A stretch of 49,072 nucleotides of DNA, from NCBI GenBank assembly GCA_021778805.1, contig JAJYBV010000014.1, positions 1 to 49,072 of the forward strand, read 5' to 3'. Below, piece after piece: positions 25,833 to 34,519 of the stretch; within the stretch, counting starts at the first letter, position 1; each line of letters starts with the position of its first letter. The notes under the pieces were generated by a model. The model saw only the letters and a list, made by a program, of their open reading frames with translations, was not told the DNA's origin and made no database searches. Both the position numbers and the translations under genes were made by a program. Origin of the DNA: Chloroflexota bacterium (lineage in GTDB: Bacteria; Chloroflexota; Ktedonobacteria; Ktedonobacterales; JACDGC01).

Positions 25833-28055
25833 ATGTGTTCCTATCCCAAGCGGTTTTATACGCGAATTCCCGCAACCGCCGCCAATATTGGTTCCGGTTT
25901 TGACGCTGTTGGTATCGCGCTGTCACTACATAACGAATTCTCTCTCACCGTTGTTGCGGAAGCACCACATCAACCAATCATTACTATCTCAGTCGAAGAA
26001 AATATCTCCGGCGCGGAAGCTATACCGCCAACAGCGGATAATTTGTTTTATCGCGCATTTTCCGGCAGATTGCTGGCGCTGAATCGGCAAGTTCCCGCAA
26101 TCGAAGCGCATATTCACATTGCTATCCCTCCCAGCCGAGGATTAGGCAGCAGCGCAACCGCCGCTTTAGCAGGTATTTTGCTGGCTAATTTATACGCCGG
26201 CGCGCCGCAAAGCGCGAATGAGGTTATTGCCGGCGCCGCTGAATATGAATGCGGCAAACACGCCGATAATATTGCCCCAGCGCTGCTGGGTTCCTGCGTT
26301 ATCGGTGTTCGTTCCGCCGAAACAAACGCCATATTTGCCCAGCGAATTGCTGTTCCGGCAGAGTTACAAGCCGTTTTGTTTATTCCAGATTTTGCTATGG
26401 ATACCGCGCAAAGCAGATCCGCATTGCCAAATACCTATTCGCGGGATGACGCTGTGTTTAATGTTGGCCGCGCCGCCCTGCTTACCGCAGCGTTTACCAG
26501 CGGAAACGTAGCCTTGCTGCGCGAAGCCATGCGCGACAAATTGCATGAGCCATATCGCGCCGCGCTGTTTCCCCATATGCCAGACCTTATTCAAAGCGCC
26601 ATTACCGCCGGCGCGTATGGAGCCTGTCTTTCCGGGTCTGGCTCGGCGATCTTAGCGTTAACCGGAGCCAATACCGCTGAAGTTGCCGCGGCGTTTACAT
26701 CTGCGGCGCAAACATACAACATCGCCGGGCGTGTAAAAATTGCAAATATTGATACAACCGGCGCAACTGTTACGGAAGTTTACACATCTTCGGAAATGAG
26801 TCACCACTCCGGTGAAGTTTCTGCCGAGCTGGCTTGCCCGGTGTGCGGGGGTGTATTTTCACTGAGTGAAACGCGCTATCGCTGCACATGCGGTGCCCCG
26901 CTGGATATCGCAATACACAGAGTTGGCCACAATCGTTCCGGCTCAGAATGGCGTGCGCTATTTGATAATCGGCTGCTTTCAATACGCCCCGAAGATGTCA
27001 GCGGTGTATGGCGTTTCCGTGAACTACTCATCCCTGACGCGGAAATGCCTTATTTTGCCAGACCCGAAGGACAAACCCGATTGTACGCCGCCGGAGTTGC
27101 TAACGCCAACAACGGATTCCGCGCAATTGGCGCTTTTACCGGATTGAAAAACCTGTGGGTAAAGCACGAAGGCGAAAATCCAACCGGATCCTTTAAAGAT
27201 CGCGGTATGACAATGGGTGTAAGCGCGGCAGTATGGCTGGGACGAAAGAGTGTTGCTTGCGCCTCTACCGGCAACACATCTGCGTCTATGGCGTCTTACG
27301 GAGCGATGGCCGGGCTAAAATCTATTGTGCTGCTGCCTCAAGGCAAAGTTGCCGCCGGCAAGCTGGCCCAGGCGCTGGCGTATGGCGCCGAGATCCGCCA
27401 AATTAGCGGAGATTTTGACGCAGCGATGATTGAAGTAGAACGCATGGCAGATACAGAGGGAATCTATCTTTTAAATTCCCTGAACCCATTCCGCATATTA
27501 GGTCAACAATCTTTAGCGTTTGAACTAAGCCAGCAATTTTCCTGGAATCCACCGGATTGGGTAGTGCTACCCGCAGGAAATTTAGGCAACACCTCAGCAA
27601 TTGGGGCAGGCTTTCTACGCGCAGTAAAGCTGGGCATAATTCCGAAAGCGCCGCGGATTGCCGCAATTCAAGCCGCCGGAGCTAACCCGTTTTATCAAAG
27701 TTTTCGCGCAGATTTTGCGGAGCTGCGTCCGGTAAAAGCAAACACTGTTGCTACCGCAATTAACATTGGCGCGCCGGTTAGTTTCTTGCGCGCAAAAGCA
27801 GTAATCCAAGCAACTCATGGCGTTGTTGAAGAGGTTAGCGATGAGGAAATTTTAGAAGCAAAAAAAATCATTGATCAATCAGGAATCGGCTGCGAACCAG
27901 CGTCTGCGGCGTCTGTTGCCGGCGCTAAAAAGCTTTCCGCCGCAGGGATTATCCATTCCGGTGAGCGGGTTGTTTGTGTGTTGACCGGAAATTTGCTGAA
28001 AGATCCGGATAGTATTATAAAAATGTATGCCGCTGAAGGAGGGTTGCTGCAATGA
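25833..28055 (+). CDS. Fused homoserine kinase-threonine synthase (ThrB-ThrC)
   Basis: One 740-codon frame holds two consecutive enzymes of threonine synthesis. Residues about 8-315 are homoserine kinase of the GHMP family (IPATAANIGSGFD near the start, ATP loop PPSRGLGSSATA at 99-110, LSGSGSAIL near 270). Residues about 325-740 are PLP-dependent threonine synthase: a zinc ribbon (CPVCGG ... CTCG), the PLP lysine Lys455 in PTGSFKDRG, and the phosphate loop LPAGNLGN. The joint is a short linker near Met322, where a separate thrC would start (ATG at 26796). No stop or frameshift is seen. It overlaps lysC by 4 bases (ATGA). Regulated by the T-box leader upstream. Confidence 0.92.
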   Translation: MCSYPKRFYTRIPATAANIGSGFDAVGIALSLHNEFSLTVVAEAPHQPIITISVEENISGAEAIPPTADNLFYRAFSGRLLALNRQVPAIEAHIHIAIPPSRGLGSSATAALAGILLANLYAGAPQSANEVIAGAAEYECGKHADNIAPALLGSCVIGVRSAETNAIFAQRIAVPAELQAVLFIPDFAMDTAQSRSALPNTYSRDDAVFNVGRAALLTAAFTSGNVALLREAMRDKLHEPYRAALFPHMPDLIQSAITAGAYGACLSGSGSAILALTGANTAEVAAAFTSAAQTYNIAGRVKIANIDTTGATVTEVYTSSEMSHHSGEVSAELACPVCGGVFSLSETRYRCTCGAPLDIAIHRVGHNRSGSEWRALFDNRLLSIRPEDVSGVWRFRELLIPDAEMPYFARPEGQTRLYAAGVANANNGFRAIGAFTGLKNLWVKHEGENPTGSFKDRGMTMGVSAAVWLGRKSVACASTGNTSASMASYGAMAGLKSIVLLPQGKVAAGKLAQALAYGAEIRQISGDFDAAMIEVERMADTEGIYLLNSLNPFRILGQQSLAFELSQQFSWNPPDWVVLPAGNLGNTSAIGAGFLRAVKLGIIPKAPRIAAIQAAGANPFYQSFRADFAELRPVKANTVATAINIGAPVSFLRAKAVIQATHGVVEEVSDEEILEAKKIIDQSGIGCEPASAASVAGAKKLSAAGIIHSGERVVCVLTGNLLKDPDSIIKMYAAEGGLLQ

Positions 28056-29518
28056 CAATTGTCATGAAATTTGGCGGCACTTCGGTTGGCAGCGGTGAAC
28101 GCATTGCCGCCGCCGCAAAAATCATTACACAATACGCACAGGCGGATCCTGTTGTTGTTACTTCTGCAATGTCTGGCGTTACCAACACTCTTTTAGAGTT
28201 AGCCGGCTCCATTGCGCAAAACGATTCTGCCGCGCGCGATACTATTCTGAAACATTTGATTGAAAAACACCGCGTGGCAGCGCAGCACATCAACGCAAAA
28301 GATAATTGGGAACATCTGGAACAGATACTGCAAAATTTTGAGGTATTCATCCGTGGGTTAACGCCTGCGGATGCCGCAGAACCAAAAGGCATCGATAGTA
28401 TAGCTTCTTGGGGTGAACGGTTAACGGTTCCGCTTGTCGCCGGCGCGGTTGCCGCACGTGGATATGCTGTGGCGCCTGCCGTTACTCCGCTTATCGGCAC
28501 TGATGAAACTTTTGGCGACGCCACTCCCGACGCTGAAAAAACCCAGCGCATTGCCACCGAAGCGCTGCAAAACGCTAAAAAAATCAATGCAATCCTTATT
28601 GCTCCTGGATATATCGGCGTGTCGCCCAATAACCACATCACCACACTTGGGCGCGGCGGATCAGATTACGCCGCCACGCTCATTGCTGCGGCGTTAAACG
28701 CAAACGCCTGCTGGATTTATACCGATGTCAACGGCGTGTTTACCGCCGATCCGCGTATAGCGCCACAAGCGCGCGCTTTGCCCATTATCACTTACGGCGC
28801 GGCTGGCAGGCTGGCAGTAAGCGGCGCAAAAGTGCTGCACCAGCGCAGTGTTGCCCCCGCGGCGCGCACCGGTATGGAGCTTCGGGTGCTTAATTCATTT
28901 GAGCCGGAACACCCCGGCACAATTATCACCCGTGAAGCAAAAAAAATTAAAGGTCTGCCGTTAGCCGTCGTCGGCAGAGAAAACGTCGCAATTATCCGCT
29001 TAGTAGGCAGCGGTGTAGCCGAAACACCAAAAGTATTTGAACGCATGATTATCGCATTGGCAAAAGCTTCCGTTGCCATCGAAATGACTATTGCGCCTAT
29101 TCCCCGGCACGATCCCGAAGTGGTAATAGATATGCGCCAAAGCAGCCTTGCCGCGGAAGCGTTGATGAAAGAATTTGCTATAGAATATGATAGTGGGTTA
29201 CTAGACTCCGTTTTGGTAGATAACGATGTCAGCCTTTGCATTGTAGTGGGTTCTTCACTTGGCAGCTCCGCCATACGCAGCGCACGCAAAGCGCTTGAAT
29301 CAGCGTACATCAACCCAATAAATGAAGCATACGCCAGCGACGCTGTTACCTATTTGCTGCGCCGCAAAGATATGCTTCCCGCCATTCTGTGCCTGCACCA
29401 ACAATGCATTTTGCCGGCCGTTAATGCGCGTATGCCAATAGGAAGACCCTACAAAAGCGGCCAATGGGCTGCAGGAGGCAAAGCTGCACGGCAAAGAACG
29501 CTGCAAAGCGCTCACTAA
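28052..29518 (+). CDS. lysC: Aspartate kinase
   Basis: First enzyme of the aspartate family, phosphorylating aspartate. 488 residues. KFGGTSVGS lies at 6-14; GRGGSDYAAT (about 196-205) and DVNGVFTADPR (about 225-235) are the kinase signatures. Two ACT regulatory domains follow (about 305-450), so feedback control by lysine or threonine is expected. The last 30 or so residues (after RKDMLPAILCLHQQ) are an unusual Arg/Gly/Ala-rich tail beyond the usual end. The start overlaps the thrB-thrC stop by 4 bases, indicating coupling. Homoserine dehydrogenase is not fused or adjacent. Confidence 0.95.
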   Translation: MTIVMKFGGTSVGSGERIAAAAKIITQYAQADPVVVTSAMSGVTNTLLELAGSIAQNDSAARDTILKHLIEKHRVAAQHINAKDNWEHLEQILQNFEVFIRGLTPADAAEPKGIDSIASWGERLTVPLVAGAVAARGYAVAPAVTPLIGTDETFGDATPDAEKTQRIATEALQNAKKINAILIAPGYIGVSPNNHITTLGRGGSDYAATLIAAALNANACWIYTDVNGVFTADPRIAPQARALPIITYGAAGRLAVSGAKVLHQRSVAPAARTGMELRVLNSFEPEHPGTIITREAKKIKGLPLAVVGRENVAIIRLVGSGVAETPKVFERMIIALAKASVAIEMTIAPIPRHDPEVVIDMRQSSLAAEALMKEFAIEYDSGLLDSVLVDNDVSLCIVVGSSLGSSAIRSARKALESAYINPINEAYASDAVTYLLRRKDMLPAILCLHQQCILPAVNARMPIGRPYKSGQWAAGGKAARQRTLQSAH

Positions 29519-29675
29519 TCGCCGCGCGATGTTTAAAGATATTTGAGAACTGCACATTTTGCGCAATTGATCTTTTATATCTAAAAAACATCAGCGCAAC
29601 TCGCTAAGCTTCCATTACGATCAAATGCAAAATATAACAAAGTACAAATAAACCACATGAAAAGGATACCTGAAT

Positions 29676-30722
29676 ATGGAATATACCGCCGCTGTGCTTG
29701 GCGCTACCGGAATGGTTGGCCAGCGATTTATTACATTGCTGCAAAAACACCCGTGGTTTCGGCTCATAGAAGTAACCGGTTCAGAGCGCCGAGCAGGACA
29801 ACATTATGGCTCTGCAGTACAGTGGAAAATGAGCCAGCCACTGCAAGAGCATATCGCACAATTGCCATTGCTTCCGCCAGAGGCTGAATTAACCGCCCAA
29901 ATTATTTTTTCGGCGCTGCCTGCCGATGAAGCAAAAATATTAGAGCCGCTGTATGCGCGGCGCGGCCATGCTGTGTTTTCTAACGCCAGCGCATTGCGCA
30001 TGGAGGAAGATATTCCGCTGATTATTCCCGAAGTGAATCCCGAACATTTGGATATGATACCACTACAGCAAAAAAATCGGGGATGGTCCGGATTTATCGT
30101 CACGAACCCCAACTGTTCTACCATCCAAATTGTTTTGGCGCTGAAACCGCTGCACAGCGCAGCGCATATCACCCAAATGGCAGCCGTCACAATGCAAGCG
30201 GTCTCCGGAGCAGGGTATCCCGGTGTTCCAAGTTACGATATTATGGGAAATATTATTCCATATATTGGGCAGGAAGAAGAGAAAATAGAGCATGAAACGA
30301 AAAAATTACTGGGAATTTGGCGTGATAATCATATTGAAGAAGCGCAAATGCTTATTAGCGCGCAATGCACCCGTGCGCCAGTTTTAGAGGGGCACACAGC
30401 CATGATCTCCGTTGCAACAGAGCAATCGCTTACGCCGCAAAACGCAATTGAAATTTGGCGGAACAGCTTTGGGTTGCCGCAAGAATTACAGCTGCCCAGC
30501 GCGCCAAATCCGTTTATTCACGTTTTCAATGAAAACGATCGGCCGCAGCCGGCGCGCGACACAGAACTTGGCGGAGGCATGGCGGTTTCAGTTGGGCGAG
30601 TGCGTGAATGCCCTATATTCGGCTTAAAATTTGTTAACTTAGGGCATAACACAATTCGCGGCGCCGCCGGAGCTTCTTTACTAAACGCCGAACTGGCGAT
30701 AGCAAAACAAATGATTCACTAA
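29676..30722 (+). CDS. asd: Aspartate-semialdehyde dehydrogenase, archaeal/fungal type
   Basis: NADP-dependent reduction of aspartyl phosphate to the semialdehyde. 348 residues. Nucleotide-binding LGATGMVGQRF at 8-18, the catalytic Cys147 in NPNCST and the base His240 in RAPVLEGHT. The sequence type is the branch found in archaea and fungi rather than that of E. coli. It starts 157 bases after lysC with AAAAGG about 12 bases upstream, so it is probably the last gene of the T-box operon. Confidence 0.95.
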   Translation: MEYTAAVLGATGMVGQRFITLLQKHPWFRLIEVTGSERRAGQHYGSAVQWKMSQPLQEHIAQLPLLPPEAELTAQIIFSALPADEAKILEPLYARRGHAVFSNASALRMEEDIPLIIPEVNPEHLDMIPLQQKNRGWSGFIVTNPNCSTIQIVLALKPLHSAAHITQMAAVTMQAVSGAGYPGVPSYDIMGNIIPYIGQEEEKIEHETKKLLGIWRDNHIEEAQMLISAQCTRAPVLEGHTAMISVATEQSLTPQNAIEIWRNSFGLPQELQLPSAPNPFIHVFNENDRPQPARDTELGGGMAVSVGRVRECPIFGLKFVNLGHNTIRGAAGASLLNAELAIAKQMIH

Positions 30723-30738
30723 AATGCCATCTACCCAA

Positions 30739-30797
30739 CGCGGCAAAGTATGCTACAAACATATATAGGACTTTGCCGCGGCATTTTTCCGGGTATT
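30739..30797 (+). terminator. Intrinsic terminator after asd
   Basis: CGCGGCAAAGT and ACTTTGCCGCG form an 11-bp stem, extended by an outer AAAATGC/GCATTTT pairing, then TTTTT. It lies between convergent asd and kimA and may act for both. Confidence 0.8.
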
Positions 30798-30812
30798 CAA
30801 CCAAAACCGAAA

Positions 30813-33347
30813 TTATTCTTCAGAAATCGGTTTGGTTCTAAACAATTCTTTTAGCCTATCCATAAATGACTTGCTTTTTTTATTATCTAAGTGATAGGGA
30901 ATATTTAACAAGCGAATATTGCCCGGCATACGCAACAGCCCAAATTTCAGCTGATACGAAATTTGATTATGCAAAATTATTTGCCACCAATGTTCGTTAG
31001 CGTACTCCGGCATAGCCACAATAATTTCATAGTTAGAGTTTGGTGTTTTATTGCGATAATATAGTTCCACATCGGCAATAAATTTTAATATCGGCCGCGT
31101 AATCCAGCGATATGGAGATCTGATAATAAATAATTTCGGTTCTCCATTTATCTGATAAATATTACTTGACTCTGAAAGTTCTTTCGGAGCCGGAGTATCG
31201 CTACGTTCCAAAACATCTTTACCTTTTGAAATACCGGAAGAAGATTTTAATACATTTAGTTTTAGTGATTGATACGGGGTAAAATTCTGATTTCCGCGAT
31301 TTTTCACCTGCAAAAGTCTAATATCTGTTGATTGCACCGATTGGTTTTCTGATTCATTAATATTTTGAGTTTTCCATTCATAGATGCGACTGCGCAAAAT
31401 CTCAATATTTGTTGACCAATCTGCTTCTTTTTTTTGTATTTGCGCTTGCGCCGGGTCTTTTTCTAATGCAATGGCATCCTCTAAATCCTTATCTTTAGGC
31501 ACAGTTACAGGAGGATCATTAGTGATAACCGATACACCAATAATATTCGGAGTAATATTTGCTACAATCCGCAACGTTTCCACCACTAAGTTATTAAATG
31601 AATCAAATGGCACAATACAAATAAGCTCCGGCCGAACTTTCAGATCGGGATTATATTTGTCAATTTGGGTTTGCACTGTTTCATAATGCCGATGAATTCC
31701 GGCAAATCCAAAATAGGAAACGACAATAAGCACCAACACAACCCATGCGCCTAAGTCAAATTTCGCAACCAAAATCACTATCGCAACTACACCGGTGGTA
31801 ATAGCGCCAAAAACATTTATTAAAAATCCCCGCCGCCAATTTGGTTCACTTTTCCCTTTAGTTAGCCAACGTTTTACCATACCAGCCTGCGAAAATGTAA
31901 ACGCAGTAAACACTCCAACAGCATATAAGTTAATAAGCGAATCGGTTCGGCCATTAAAAATAATCAGCAGGAATGCAGCAAAAGTTCCTAAAAAGATAAT
32001 GCCTGCGGTAAACGCCAAACGGTTGCCCCGAGAACGAAAGAAATGCGGCATATAATTATCTTTAGCTAAAATCGAGGAAAGCCTGGGAAAATCTGCAAAG
32101 GATGTATTTGCTGCAAGAATTAAAATAAATGTTGTAGAAAGCTGAACAACCCAGAAAAAGATAGAGCCAAATTGAAATTTCGCAACATTTCCAAAGAAAA
32201 ACAAATGTGTTATCTGTGCAGTAACTGTCGGGTTGCTGGCCGGATTTGGTGTGATACCGTAGCGCCACGCTAAATAGGTTGTGCCTAAATACATAAAACC
32301 CAAAATGGCTGCCATCATGGTAAGCGTTTTTGAGGCGTTTATTTCTTTAGGCTCTTTAAAAATGGGGATGCCGTTGGAAATTGCTTCAACACCTGTCATC
32401 GCCGAACACCCCGACGCAAACGCCACAAGCACTAAAAACGGTGTAAACGATTCTTGCGGATACGCTAAAATCTGCGATGTTTGTGGGGTTGCATTTGCCA
32501 AAAGACCGCCATGAAGCAGAGCATTCACAATGCCAACAATGATCATTAAACTGAAACTAAAAATAAATATATAGGTTGGCGCCGCAAAAACAACACTGGA
32601 GTCTTTCATACCCCGCAAATTTATCAGCATAATTAACAATACAAATGTAACATCCAGAACGGTATTCATAGGTATATGAAAGAAAAAATAAGCCGGAATG
32701 GGAATATCATGTATGGAGAGCAGCGCGTCTACTCCTGCGGAAACAGATACTGCTACTGTAAGCACATAATCGATAAGCAAGGCTCCGGCAGCAACTAATC
32801 CCGCGCTGTCACCAATGTTATCTTTTGCCACAATATAGGATCCGCCGCCGTTTGGATAATGTTTTATAGTTTGTCGATATGATAACGCAACAATTGCTAA
32901 AAGTATAACAACTGAAAGGCCGATAAAAAAATTATGACTCATTGCGCCGGCTCCGGCTAAAACCAAAACCCCTAAACTAGCTTCTGTTCCATAAGCAACG
33001 GAAGACAGCGCATCAGAAGATAATATAGCTAGCGCACGAGTCTTGCCAATGAGCTGTTCGCTTTCCTGCTCATCTTTAAGTTTCTCTCCTAAAATCGCAT
33101 TTTTCAGCTTTGTTAAGATATTAGTCGTTACTTCCGGAGCCTCATCAATTTCTAATTCATTTACTGTTCCGGATTCTTCGCCATTGTTATTGGGGTTCTC
33201 TAGCAATATTCGCGTGGAATCAGTTTCAGAATCTCCTTTGAATACTTTCGGATGTATTCCCGATTTAGATTCCTCGAAATCATTTTCTTCTTCCATATCT
33301 TCATCAACTAAGTTATTATTATCAGGATGATTACTGTTATCTGACAT
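30813..33347 (-). CDS. KimA-type potassium importer (APC superfamily) with long tails
   Basis: Polytopic transporter of the KimA (YdaO) branch, which brings in K+ with protons in B. subtilis. 844 residues against about 610 in that protein. The first 90 are acidic and polar; the core (about 95-560, 12 helices) has the branch signature AILSSDALSSVAYGTEA near 107-123 and YPNGGGSYIVAKDNIGDSAG. Residues about 570-844 form a large cytoplasmic domain with an inserted Lys/Ser/Asn-rich stretch. In KimA the C-terminal domain binds c-di-AMP; no riboswitch for it is recognised upstream. AAAGGA lies about 13 bases before the ATG. Another APC substrate cannot be ruled out. Confidence 0.85.
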   Translation of the reverse strand: MSDNSNHPDNNNLVDEDMEEENDFEESKSGIHPKVFKGDSETDSTRILLENPNNNGEESGTVNELEIDEAPEVTTNILTKLKNAILGEKLKDEQESEQLIGKTRALAILSSDALSSVAYGTEASLGVLVLAGAGAMSHNFFIGLSVVILLAIVALSYRQTIKHYPNGGGSYIVAKDNIGDSAGLVAAGALLIDYVLTVAVSVSAGVDALLSIHDIPIPAYFFFHIPMNTVLDVTFVLLIMLINLRGMKDSSVVFAAPTYIFIFSFSLMIIVGIVNALLHGGLLANATPQTSQILAYPQESFTPFLVLVAFASGCSAMTGVEAISNGIPIFKEPKEINASKTLTMMAAILGFMYLGTTYLAWRYGITPNPASNPTVTAQITHLFFFGNVAKFQFGSIFFWVVQLSTTFILILAANTSFADFPRLSSILAKDNYMPHFFRSRGNRLAFTAGIIFLGTFAAFLLIIFNGRTDSLINLYAVGVFTAFTFSQAGMVKRWLTKGKSEPNWRRGFLINVFGAITTGVVAIVILVAKFDLGAWVVLVLIVVSYFGFAGIHRHYETVQTQIDKYNPDLKVRPELICIVPFDSFNNLVVETLRIVANITPNIIGVSVITNDPPVTVPKDKDLEDAIALEKDPAQAQIQKKEADWSTNIEILRSRIYEWKTQNINESENQSVQSTDIRLLQVKNRGNQNFTPYQSLKLNVLKSSSGISKGKDVLERSDTPAPKELSESSNIYQINGEPKLFIIRSPYRWITRPILKFIADVELYYRNKTPNSNYEIIVAMPEYANEHWWQIILHNQISYQLKFGLLRMPGNIRLLNIPYHLDNKKSKSFMDRLKELFRTKPISEE

Positions 33348-33746
33348 ATAATTTGCTATATCCTTTACGAGCGCTCATTATTTATTTCGGCGACTTTTGG
33401 GGAATAGCATAGAGGAAGTGTGTTTTAATTCACTAAGTTGCAAAAAAAGCGGCTTTTTATATGAAGTTTATGAAAACATTATCATAAACATGCGCCAATG
33501 CAATTTTATACAACGCTATGCTGTCCGCTACGAACAGAGTGAATATTTTACATTGTTCATTGAACACAAAATACCTAATCCAGCGTATCCACAAGAAGTC
33601 TTTTTGCAGAGCACATGTTTTCAAATCAATTTTCGCCTTGCCAAATATTCGAAAAATATTTTTGCAGCGAAAGGAACCAGCATGGTAACATTATTGTGAC
33701 AGGCCTTTTCCCTGTACTATTCTATCATATTTTTGGGGAAAATACA
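33348..33746. other. Divergent intergenic region
   Basis: About 400 bases between kimA (leftward) and a small membrane-protein gene (rightward). Short frames are present but have no ribosome binding site. I see no riboswitch or clear hairpin terminator. Confidence 0.5.
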
Positions 33747-34397
33747 ATGGACACAAATGAACTCTTACAAATCGCAAAATCACAGGAACAGCCGCCACCG
33801 GGATGGACAGTTATTACCCTTAACCGGGGCAATATTTTGTATGCCACCACCGGGTGGGCGCTTTCCTTGCTGCTCGGATTTTCCTTGATGCTGGCTTTAT
33901 ATATCTCTTCTTACAACTCTTTAAATCCTCTTATTATTATTTTCCTGGGAATATTAGGGTTTATTGCGGTTGGTAGCGCATATCTGCTTATAAAAAAATT
34001 AATAATGCTTACCCATTTAGATCAATATATTATTGTGCTAACCCCGGAACAATATGTGCAGCAGCAGCGCGCTAAAATTATTGATGTGCCGTTAATAGAT
34101 ATCGATCATATTACACTGCGCGGTGTATTTGGCGGCGGCATTGCTATGTCTAAATATGATCAGCGAGACCCCCGCAACGCAACGCTGACTATTCCCGAAT
34201 TTTTAGGCGGCAGGCAATCGCACCGACAAAGAAGAACTCCCGATTCACTGGCCTTTATTGACACGCGCACCAACACACTTATTGTAGTTGCAGAAGATAA
34301 AAGTTTCGCCGAACTTGGTGTACTGGAAGAGTTACTGCGCGACCATGTAAATGAAGCCCGCAAAAGAAAGCCCCAAGCGACAGCCGTTGAAAAATAG
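33747..34397 (+). CDS. Two-helix membrane protein with a C-terminal soluble domain, unknown function
   Basis: 216 residues. A short N-terminus, two adjacent transmembrane helices at about 35-56 and 62-84, then a 120-residue soluble domain that looks beta-rich and PH-like (VLTPEQYVQQQRAKIIDVPL; LRGVFGGGIAMSKYDQRDP). The ATG at 33747 has GGGGAA about 6-7 bases upstream. A frame open from 33615 adds 44 residues with no ribosome binding site and is rejected. It lies 122 bases before argS on the same strand. No family is recognised. Confidence 0.78.
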   Translation: MDTNELLQIAKSQEQPPPGWTVITLNRGNILYATTGWALSLLLGFSLMLALYISSYNSLNPLIIIFLGILGFIAVGSAYLLIKKLIMLTHLDQYIIVLTPEQYVQQQRAKIIDVPLIDIDHITLRGVFGGGIAMSKYDQRDPRNATLTIPEFLGGRQSHRQRRTPDSLAFIDTRTNTLIVVAEDKSFAELGVLEELLRDHVNEARKRKPQATAVEK

Positions 34398-34519
34398 CTT
34401 TTAGCGTAGTGAATACTGCTTTTATGATACAATGCGTAATAAACAGTATCAAACCACCATACAAAGTCTTCAGCGCATGGCTTTGTACTAACGGAATATA
34501 TTATTAGGAAAGTAATAGA

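Noticed and set aside
33397-33699. 100-codon plus frame in the kimA upstream region
   Set aside because: No ribosome binding site, alternative start, no motif.
33348-33746. c-di-AMP (ydaO) riboswitch upstream of kimA
   Set aside because: Expected for KimA genes in Bacillus, but its consensus was not found on the minus strand.
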